Assembly (NCBI GenBank): GCA_029057785.1
Contig: JAIDZC010000030.1
Span: forward strand, 1 to 37,005
Reading direction: 5' to 3'
Length of the DNA: 37,005 bases
Source: Anaeroplasmataceae bacterium
Lineage (GTDB): Bacteria > Bacillota_I > Bacilli_A > Acholeplasmatales > Anaeroplasmataceae
Under the pieces are notes generated by a model. It saw nothing but the letters and a program-made list of their open reading frames with translations. It was not told the DNA's origin and made no database searches. Every line of letters starts with the position of its first letter. Within the stretch, counting starts at the first letter, position 1. Positions 31,178 to 37,005 of the stretch are shown piece by piece. A program made the translations under genes and the position numbers.

Positions 31178-33565
31178 ATGAAGAAAATATTTTTTGCATT
31201 TTTTAGTTTAATTTTGGTTGTATTTTTAGTATCTTGCAATGGCAAAAAGGAAGTACCACCAGTTCCAGATGGGCCAGTTCAGCTTGCAACACCTGTCTTG
31301 AGTATCAAAAATAATGTAGTTACTTGGGAAGCTATTCCTAATGCAGATTCTTATCTTGTACATGAGGAAGGAGAGCTTGTTAACAACAATCTTTCCTCTT
31401 TTATTGAGAATACAGTAACAACAACGAGCTATACAATTGAGCCTTTTGGCAAAGGAACTTACTATGTTAAAGTTCAAGCAATTTCTAAGAATAAAGAAAA
31501 TTTTAAAGATAGTGAGTTTTCAAAGAATGTAAGATATATATGTTCTAAGTTTGATCCAATTGTAATTGCAGCGCCTGTGTTAAGGCTAGAAGGCAACGTA
31601 GTACGTTGGAATATGGTTCCTTTTGCAGATGCATATATTGTAAATATAAATGGTGTTGATTTAGAAGAACAAGGTGGAACAAAATATACAATTACTGCAA
31701 CAGAGCCAGGAGAATATGTAATTAAGGTTAAAGCAATTGCTTATGGAGCAGAAATGGATGATGAAATAGAAAATAGTGCATATTCAGCCCCTGTTACCTA
31801 TACTATATTAGCCACAGAACCAACAACACTTTCTACACCTTCTCTTAAACTAACAGATAAAGTAGTATCTTGGGAGGAAATAGAGAATGCAGATGGGTAT
31901 ATTGTTTTCCTAAATGGAACGGCATTAGAAGAACAAACAGAAACCTCTTATACCATAGTAGTAGAAGAAGATGGAGACTATGAGGTAGCAGTTAAGGCAA
32001 TTTCACATCAGTCTAGTCAATATTTAGATAGTGAATTATCTACTGAAGTTGTTTATCATTATGAGACACCTTTTGAAAAAGTTCCTGCAACCTTATTTGT
32101 TGTAGGAGATTCTACACTTGCAAGCTTTGCAGATTCTTATTATTATCCACGTTATGGATATGGTACACAACTTGCAAATTATTTTGATGCAGCTATCAAG
32201 GTCAATAATCTTGCCTTATCTGGAAGAAGCTCTAAGAGTTTTATTACAGAGACGAATTATACAACCTTAAAGAATAATTTAAAAGCTGGAGATTACTTAT
32301 TGATTGGCTTTGGTCATAATGATGAAAAAAGTGATGATGCAGCTCGTTTTACAGATGCATCTAAGCCTTTGACTGATTCAACATCTTTTAAATATAGCTT
32401 GTATGAATATTATATTAAGCTTGCGTTAGAGAAAGGTGCAACTCCTATTTTATGTACACCTATTGTTCGTGCTGATAAAAATAATACTTACACAGCTTCT
32501 AATGGACATGTAACAGCTACTGGAGATTACGCACAAGCTATTGTTGAGCTTGGACAAGAGAAGAATGTAACGGTTATCAATTTAAGAGATTTAACTAAGA
32601 AGAAATACACAGATTTGGGTTATAGTGAGGCAATCTACTATCATGCCATGACTTCTGGAAAGAAAGAAGGAGCAGAGGTTGTAGTAGATACCAATTCTGT
32701 TGATACAACACATCTAAATATTTATGGAGCAAAATATGTTGCTTATTTAGTAGCTTCTGAACTTGCTAAAACAAAGAACACTCTAGGAAAATATGTTCTT
32801 GCAGATATCATAGAGCCTACAAAGGATAAGGATTTAGTAAAAAATCCAAGCTACTCATTTGTTGATTATACTTCACCTAATTTGGCATCTTATCAAGCAC
32901 CAGCACATTACAAGACAACAAGTGAGGGCTGGTATGGAACAGCCTTTGGTGATTGCGGTGGAGATCCTTCCGCCTCAGTCAATGGATACAGGGCTAAGGA
33001 AATAAATGGAGGATTTGAAGTTGGTCAAACAACAGCCTCTGTAAAGGGAAAATTTGCAAGTGCTGGTGATGGCTTTGCCTTCCTTTTCCAGCAGATATCT
33101 AAGGATAAGAATTTTGAAATTACAGCATCTGCAAAGGTAACTTCTACAGCATCAACTAAGCAAGCAGGCTTTGGTTTGATGCTAAGAGATGACTGTTTTA
33201 TCAATCAGACAGATAAAACAAAAACAATTACCTCAAACTATTTAACGGCAGGATTTGTCACAAAGGATAGCAGTATGAATGCATTAGTCTATAGAGAAAA
33301 TACTGCCTTAGTAAATAATGCAAATAATATCTCTTTTTTATACCAAGTGGATGATACAGCAGAATTTACGATTATTCGTTTAGGTCAGTCTATTACAACT
33401 AGTATAGTGTATAAGGGAAAAACCTATACAAAGACCTACTATGATTTTGATTTATTCTCTGTTGATACAAACTATATGTATATCGGTATGTATGCAACAA
33501 GAGGAACTGTAGTTGAATTTAGCAATGTAAGCTTAGTTATCACAGGTACATCACAGGGAGCTTAA
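31178..33565 (+). CDS. SGNH esterase lipoprotein with three FN3-like repeats
   Basis: A 795-residue surface lipoprotein. It has a signal with lipobox LVSC, a Pro-rich linker, then three ~90-residue FN3-like repeats (~35-125, 125-215, 215-300) sharing a core such as NVVTWEAIPNADSYLV, NVVRWNMVPFADAYIV and KVVSWEEIENADGYIV. The SGNH esterase domain follows: VVGDSTLASF with Ser312, ALSGRSSKSF, GFGHND and DTTHLN. The last ~260 residues are the same C-terminal domain as in the upstream paralogue. AAAGGAG precedes ATG 31178. It probably deacetylates pectin (rhamnogalacturonan) at the cell surface, with the cytoplasmic paralogue acting on imported oligomers; this division is inference. Confidence 0.88.
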   Translation: MKKIFFAFFSLILVVFLVSCNGKKEVPPVPDGPVQLATPVLSIKNNVVTWEAIPNADSYLVHEEGELVNNNLSSFIENTVTTTSYTIEPFGKGTYYVKVQAISKNKENFKDSEFSKNVRYICSKFDPIVIAAPVLRLEGNVVRWNMVPFADAYIVNINGVDLEEQGGTKYTITATEPGEYVIKVKAIAYGAEMDDEIENSAYSAPVTYTILATEPTTLSTPSLKLTDKVVSWEEIENADGYIVFLNGTALEEQTETSYTIVVEEDGDYEVAVKAISHQSSQYLDSELSTEVVYHYETPFEKVPATLFVVGDSTLASFADSYYYPRYGYGTQLANYFDAAIKVNNLALSGRSSKSFITETNYTTLKNNLKAGDYLLIGFGHNDEKSDDAARFTDASKPLTDSTSFKYSLYEYYIKLALEKGATPILCTPIVRADKNNTYTASNGHVTATGDYAQAIVELGQEKNVTVINLRDLTKKKYTDLGYSEAIYYHAMTSGKKEGAEVVVDTNSVDTTHLNIYGAKYVAYLVASELAKTKNTLGKYVLADIIEPTKDKDLVKNPSYSFVDYTSPNLASYQAPAHYKTTSEGWYGTAFGDCGGDPSASVNGYRAKEINGGFEVGQTTASVKGKFASAGDGFAFLFQQISKDKNFEITASAKVTSTASTKQAGFGLMLRDDCFINQTDKTKTITSNYLTAGFVTKDSSMNALVYRENTALVNNANNISFLYQVDDTAEFTIIRLGQSITTSIVYKGKTYTKTYYDFDLFSVDTNYMYIGMYATRGTVVEFSNVSLVITGTSQGA

Positions 33566-33577
33566 ATCTATGAATTA

Positions 33578-33607
33578 GGACACAAGTTAAAATTGTGTCC
33601 TTTTTTT
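33578..33607 (+). terminator. Intrinsic terminator of the SGNH pair
   Basis: GGACACAA (33578-33585) pairs with TTGTGTCC (33593-33600) around a 7-nt loop, followed by seven Ts. Confidence 0.9.
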
Positions 33608-33626
33608 ATGAAAATTCATTTTAATA

Positions 33627-33663
33627 TATAATTTTTCATCTTTTTTGGTAATTATTTATATGA
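33627..33663 (+). promoter_or_regulatory. radC promoter -10 and 21-nt leader element (copy 1)
   Basis: TATAAT at 33627-33632 with a poor -35. Ten bases later, 33643-33663 carries a 21-nt sequence (TTTTGGTAATTATTTATATG plus A) that recurs exactly at 36971-36991, again 10 bases after a -10-like TAAAAT. Confidence 0.5.
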
Positions 33664-33672
33664 GGTGGAAAA

Positions 33673-34395
33673 ATGAACATAAAAGATTTAAGAAAAGACG
33701 ATCGTCCGCGTGAAAGAATTGCCCAATTTGGAGCTAAGGCACTTTCGGATACGGAATTGCTTGCTATATTAATTGGAAGTGGAACAAAAGAACATACTGT
33801 ATTAGATATTGCTAGCACAATTTTAAAGAAATATCGTTTGTCAGAATTAAAGGATTTAACATATTCTAATTTGCTTAAAATCAAGGGCATTAAAAAAGCA
33901 AAAGCATGCCAGCTTTTAGCTTGTTTTGAACTTGCAAGAAGAGGAGCCAAAAAAGAAAAAAATCATCCTAGTCTAGAAACGGCAGAAGATATATACAATT
34001 ATATTTATCATGAAATCTATTTGGAATCTAATGAAATCATCATAGCGATTTTACTAGATTGCAAGTTACGCCCTATTAAAACATTAGTGGAACGAGGAAA
34101 TAGTTCACATGAGATTGAAATTCCTGTTCGAAGAATTATTCAGGAGGCATTAGATGCAAAAGCCTATGGAATTGTATTGGTTCATAATCATCCTTCAGGG
34201 GAAGTAGATGCTTCCATAGCAGATATCGAGGCAACACAGGAATTAAATGATATATTGATGTCTTTAAATATTTTACTCCTTGATCACCTTGTAGTTTCTT
34301 CTTCAGAATATTTTTCGATGAATGAGCATGGTCTACTTTCTCTTGGGATGGAATATAATTTGATAGGTGATACTCTTGAAAAAAATACTCATTAA
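33673..34395 (+). CDS. radC: RadC family JAB-domain protein
   Basis: A 240-residue RadC protein. The N-terminal helix-hairpin-helix part starts RPRERIAQFGAKALSDTELL and the C-terminal JAB/MPN+ metal site is VHNHPSGEVDASIAD. Despite the name, its biochemical role is unsettled; the JAB domain suggests a metal-dependent hydrolase. GAGGTGG precedes ATG 33673. Its 3' end overlaps the next gene by 20 nt. In bacilli radC often stands before mreBCD; here the SpoIVFA/SpoIVFB-like pair follows, as in the bacillar cluster where both sets are near each other. Confidence 0.93.
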   Translation: MNIKDLRKDDRPRERIAQFGAKALSDTELLAILIGSGTKEHTVLDIASTILKKYRLSELKDLTYSNLLKIKGIKKAKACQLLACFELARRGAKKEKNHPSLETAEDIYNYIYHEIYLESNEIIIAILLDCKLRPIKTLVERGNSSHEIEIPVRRIIQEALDAKAYGIVLVHNHPSGEVDASIADIEATQELNDILMSLNILLLDHLVVSSSEYFSMNEHGLLSLGMEYNLIGDTLEKNTH

Positions 34396-34837
34396 AGGAT
34401 TTTTATTAGGCTTATTTGTAGCAAGTTATCTTTTCATTCAACCCGTTCAGAAGTTTTTGGATAAGGAAATTAATACTGTTGCTATCACTAACTTTTTAGC
34501 TGAGAATTTGTACAAAGACGAAGAAAATGTTGCAAGTGTACCTATGGTGGTAAGAGACTATATTGTAGAAGGAAATAAGTTATATGTCTTTCCATTGAGC
34601 CAAGAAGTCAGTCTTCCTATTGATATGATGATTGTTTCTGTTGAAGAGGGTGCAGTTGAAGTAGTAAACCTAGATACAAGATTTAGGATTAGTCACATCT
34701 CTAAAAGAACTGGAAATTTATATCAATATATCCATAGTCTAAATTCTTTTGGTCTTACTGAGGATTTTTTCGTTGTAGAAGGAGAAAATCTTACAACAAT
34801 CTCTGGAAGATTGAGTATTTATTATGAAAAGGTTTAA
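34376..34837 (+). CDS. SpoIVFA-like membrane protein (short form)
   Basis: A 153-residue protein with one N-terminal transmembrane helix (ILIKGFLLGLFVASYLFIQP) and a beta-rich extracytoplasmic domain ending RLSIYYEKV. The shape and its place directly before an M50 protease match SpoIVFA, the partner that holds SpoIVFB in B. subtilis, though it is much shorter than the ~264-residue Bacillus protein and I see no sure motif. TTG 34376 is preferred, with AGGTGAT upstream at ideal distance; GTG 34367 overlaps that site. It overlaps radC by 20 nt and the protease gene by 14 nt. Confidence 0.65.
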   Translation: MKKILIKGFLLGLFVASYLFIQPVQKFLDKEINTVAITNFLAENLYKDEENVASVPMVVRDYIVEGNKLYVFPLSQEVSLPIDMMIVSVEEGAVEVVNLDTRFRISHISKRTGNLYQYIHSLNSFGLTEDFFVVEGENLTTISGRLSIYYEKV

Positions 34838-35552
34838 AATAGATTATAGCTTTCTACTCCTTCTTTGTATTATTTCTTTATCTCCAAAGCAGAGTATTAT
34901 CGTGAAATTATTCTTATGTCTATTTATTCATGAAATAGGACATCTATTTTTTATAACTCTATTTAGATATAAAATTGAAAAGCTAGAGCTTTCTATATTT
35001 GGTTTTTTTCTTAAGCTTGAAAATACAAAAGAAGAATTTTACAAAGACTTTATTATTTATTTTGGTGGCATATTTTTTAATTTAATCCTTTATTTTCTCA
35101 TCCCCGATGAGACAATGAGAAAAATTAATTTAATTCTTATCTTATTTAATAGTCTGCCCATTTATCCTTTGGATGGCTTTAATATTATAAAGACTTCTTT
35201 ATCTTACTTTTTTCCTTATCGATTTGTTTTGAAAATGATGAGTATTGTAAGTCTATTTGGTGGGGTAGCAGGTATTGGTATAAGTATATATTTTAAAATG
35301 GATATTTTTATTATCCTTAATGCAACCTATCTTTTTTTCCTAAGTCTAGAGTATTATTTTAAAGAACAACTTCTATATCAAAAATTTCTATTAGATAAGC
35401 AGATATATAAAAAAAAGTATCCAGTGAAAACAATTCATTTTCATACAAATTTTCAAAATTATTTTTATAAGTACCATACGATACAAATGTCTATAGGTAA
35501 TAAGTTTTTTACAGAAGAAGAACTTCTTGATACACAAAATAGAATCACTTAG
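34824..35552 (+). CDS. M50 family intramembrane metalloprotease (SpoIVFB-like)
   Basis: A site-2-type protease that cuts substrates within or near the membrane, 242 residues, about six hydrophobic segments. The zinc motif is FIHEIGHLFFI (His36, Glu37, His40) and the third ligand is Asp117 in YPLDGFN, which replaces the usual NPDG. Size and topology fit SpoIVFB, which in spore-formers activates pro-sigma-K in the mother cell. Overlap with the SpoIVFA-like gene supports a complex. Residues 180-242 are basic and may form a cytoplasmic tail; no clear CBS domain is seen. Whether this organism sporulates cannot be decided here. Confidence 0.82.
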   Translation: MKRFKIDYSFLLLLCIISLSPKQSIIVKLFLCLFIHEIGHLFFITLFRYKIEKLELSIFGFFLKLENTKEEFYKDFIIYFGGIFFNLILYFLIPDETMRKINLILILFNSLPIYPLDGFNIIKTSLSYFFPYRFVLKMMSIVSLFGGVAGIGISIYFKMDIFIILNATYLFFLSLEYYFKEQLLYQKFLLDKQIYKKKYPVKTIHFHTNFQNYFYKYHTIQMSIGNKFFTEEELLDTQNRIT

Positions 35553-35573
35553 TATTTTTTTGATAAAAGCTCT

Positions 35574-35601
35574 TTGAAAATCAGTTCAATTTGTGTATAA
35601 T
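35574..35601 (+). promoter_or_regulatory. Promoter of the M28 peptidase gene
   Basis: TTGAAA (35574-35579), 16-nt spacer, TATAAT (35596-35601). Confidence 0.75.
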
Positions 35602-35630
35602 AGATATGATATGCGATTGGAGTGGTTTGA

Positions 35631-36884
35631 ATGGAAAGATTTGATAGTTTTGATTTTCTCAAGAAGATTGCCTATGAACGTACTGGAGGCAGTGAAGAAG
35701 AGCTTAAAACAGCGAATCTGATTATAACAGAATGCCATAAATTTCAGGTAGAAGCACATTTAGAGGAGTTTTTAATTGATGGATATGAGATTAAAAAAGC
35801 AATGCTTGAAACAATTGACGGCACCTATGAGGTGACAGGGGTTGGCATGAGTGGTTCTACACCGATAGAAGGAATCATTGGAGAACTTGTTGTTATAGAG
35901 TCTGATACTCATTTGAAACATTTGGATTCACTTGAAGGAAAAATAGCTTATGTCAGTTCAAGAATGATGGTAAAAACTTATAAGCTGTTATGTGAAAAGA
36001 AGGCCTCTGGATTTATTTGTACTAGCGGAACATTGTACGACGATATTGCAAATTCAGATTTAGAAAAGATGATGATAAGAGAACGTCATTATCAGCATGG
36101 AAAGATTCCCGGTTTATGTATACGAATGATTGATGCAGAAAAACTTCTATTGTCTAGTTCAAAAGAAGTGAAGATTACTCTTCAACAGGATGAATTTAAA
36201 CGAACTTCCCACAACGTAATTGCTACAATTCCCGGAACAGTTAAGAAAAATGAGATTGTATGCTTTACTGCTCATTTTGATTCTGTACCTTTCTCTACAG
36301 GAGCATATGATAATGGTACAGGAACAACAACGATATTGGAGGTACTAGCCTATTTTTCCAAACATCGTCCATCAAGAACATTGAAATTTATTTGGTGCGG
36401 TTCTGAAGAGATGGGACTTTTAGGTTCTAAAGCATTTACAGATTCTCATCAAGAAGAATTGTTAGATTATAAGCTATGCATCAATGTAGATATGACAGGT
36501 GTTGTTATTGGAAAGGACATTGCTTGCTGTACTTCTGAAATGTCTTTAGTAAATTATATCAACTATATGGGTTGTGAAGTGGGATTCCCAATTACTGCAA
36601 AGCAAGGTGTTTATTCCTCAGATTCAACACCCTTTGCCGATCATGGTGTTCCAGCGATTTCCTTTGCAAGATTAGCTCCTAAGGGTGGAGCTGAAATTCA
36701 TAGCCGCAAAGACATAATAGATTTTTTAGATCAGGAAAATTATTATAGAACTGCTGAATTTATAATTCAATTTGCCCAAAGAATGATTGAGAGTACCTAT
36801 TTTCCAGTAGATGCTACTATCCCTGAGGAAATGAAGAAGGAATTAGATATCTATTTAGGTAGAAAAGAAAGAGAAGAAAAATAA
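35631..36884 (+). CDS. M28 family zinc aminopeptidase
   Basis: A 417-residue dizinc exopeptidase without signal peptide, so probably cytoplasmic peptide turnover. The metal and catalytic residues are seen in TAHFDSV (His), GAYDNGTGTT (bridging Asp), CGSEEMGLLGS (Glu-Glu), NVDMTG (Asp) and AEIHSRKD (His). Residues ~70-190 form the PA-type inserted domain often found in this family. GGAGTGG precedes ATG 35631. It is a single-gene unit with its own promoter and terminator. Confidence 0.92.
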   Translation: MERFDSFDFLKKIAYERTGGSEEELKTANLIITECHKFQVEAHLEEFLIDGYEIKKAMLETIDGTYEVTGVGMSGSTPIEGIIGELVVIESDTHLKHLDSLEGKIAYVSSRMMVKTYKLLCEKKASGFICTSGTLYDDIANSDLEKMMIRERHYQHGKIPGLCIRMIDAEKLLLSSSKEVKITLQQDEFKRTSHNVIATIPGTVKKNEIVCFTAHFDSVPFSTGAYDNGTGTTTILEVLAYFSKHRPSRTLKFIWCGSEEMGLLGSKAFTDSHQEELLDYKLCINVDMTGVVIGKDIACCTSEMSLVNYINYMGCEVGFPITAKQGVYSSDSTPFADHGVPAISFARLAPKGGAEIHSRKDIIDFLDQENYYRTAEFIIQFAQRMIESTYFPVDATIPEEMKKELDIYLGRKEREEK

Positions 36885-36903
36885 TATTATAATCTGAAAT
36901 TAG

Positions 36904-36937
36904 ACTATAAGGAATTATCCCTTATAGTTTTTTTTAA
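36904..36937 (+). terminator. Intrinsic terminator of the M28 gene
   Basis: ACTATAAGG (36904-36912) pairs perfectly with CCTTATAGT (36920-36928) around a 7-nt loop, followed by a long T run. Confidence 0.9.
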
Positions 36938-36954
36938 TTTTTTTTAAATAAATA

Positions 36955-36991
36955 TAAAATAATTGAGACATTTTGGTAATTATTTATATGA
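36955..36991 (+). promoter_or_regulatory. -10-like box and 21-nt leader element (copy 2)
   Basis: TAAAAT at 36955-36960 and, 10 bases later, the same 21-nt sequence as at 33643-33663 (here 36971-36991). The preceding region is T/A-rich with no clear -35. Confidence 0.45.
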
Positions 36992-37005
36992 AGCACCAAA
37001 AAGGT
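36988..37005 (+). CDS. Possible start of a gene cut by the window edge
   Basis: ATG at 36988 reads MKHQKG to the edge. No Shine-Dalgarno sequence precedes it, so this could equally be untranslated leader of a gene beyond the window. Confidence 0.2.

Noticed and set aside
1-37005. Defence system, prophage, transposon or CRISPR array
   Set aside because: No integrase, transposase, Cas-type, toxin-antitoxin or phage protein, and no regularly spaced repeats, were seen.

Overview
The window is AT-rich, gene-dense chromosomal DNA from a low-GC Gram-positive bacterium. The Shine-Dalgarno sites are strong, several lipoproteins carry Firmicute-style lipoboxes, a T-box leader is present, and TGA acts as a stop (for example at the ends of the dCMP deaminase, lspA and nadE genes). 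The mix of a short archaeal-type AspRS, an ECF vitamin transporter, pectin-related enzymes and a SpoIVFA/SpoIVFB-like pair suggests a gut-type Bacilli lineage near Erysipelotrichales or the Acholeplasma/Anaeroplasma branch. The taxonomic placement is inference. No insertion sequence, prophage, CRISPR array, tRNA or rRNA was found; this looks like core chromosome with a few accessory genes.

Layout, left to right. Positions 1-75 hold the tail of an upstream gene. 259-2754 is a GH28 pectin-oligomer hydrolase plus an AEC-family permease. 2799-3989 (minus strand) is an orphan ATP-grasp ligase. 4123-7781 carries a membrane protein, then a pantothenate unit (ECF S component, CoaX), an alpha/beta hydrolase and a small membrane protein. 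7952-8146 encodes a structured small RNA with its own promoter and terminator. 8201-12919 holds a DEAD-box helicase, rsmD, an unknown protein and a 5'-nucleotidase lipoprotein. 12931-19648 is a long operon behind a T-box leader: GNAT acetyltransferase, hisS, aspS, dCMP deaminase, a YlbL-like PDZ/Lon-type protease, a small membrane protein, lspA and a RluD-type pseudouridine synthase. 19798-20859 is an unknown lipoprotein. 21001-24329 is a NAD unit: NadE followed by a NadD-Nudix-winged-helix fusion. 24372-25364 (minus) is an asparaginase. 25622-29574 is a proteostasis pair, trigger factor and Lon, each with its own palindromic control region. 29664-33565 holds two paralogous SGNH esterases, one cytoplasmic and one lipoprotein. 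33673-35552 is radC plus the SpoIVFA/SpoIVFB-like pair. 35631-36884 is an M28 peptidase, and another gene may start at the right edge.

The most interesting points are these. (1) An NAD adenylyltransferase is fused to a Nudix/winged-helix module of NrtR type whose Nudix box looks degenerate, encoded directly after NadE. (2) The GNAT gene reads open for 80 codons upstream of its first usual start codon, and a well-placed ribosome binding site points to an ATA codon. (3) The T-box specifier reads GACAC, overlapping Asp and His codons, ahead of both hisS and aspS. (4) An unassigned ~190-nt structured RNA. (5) Trigger factor carries a ~64-residue Lys/Thr/Ser/Ala tail and has an unusual hairpin between its ribosome binding site and start codon. 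(6) A 21-nt identical element occurs at the same distance behind two -10 boxes. (7) The tandem SGNH duplication with a shared unnamed C-terminal domain.
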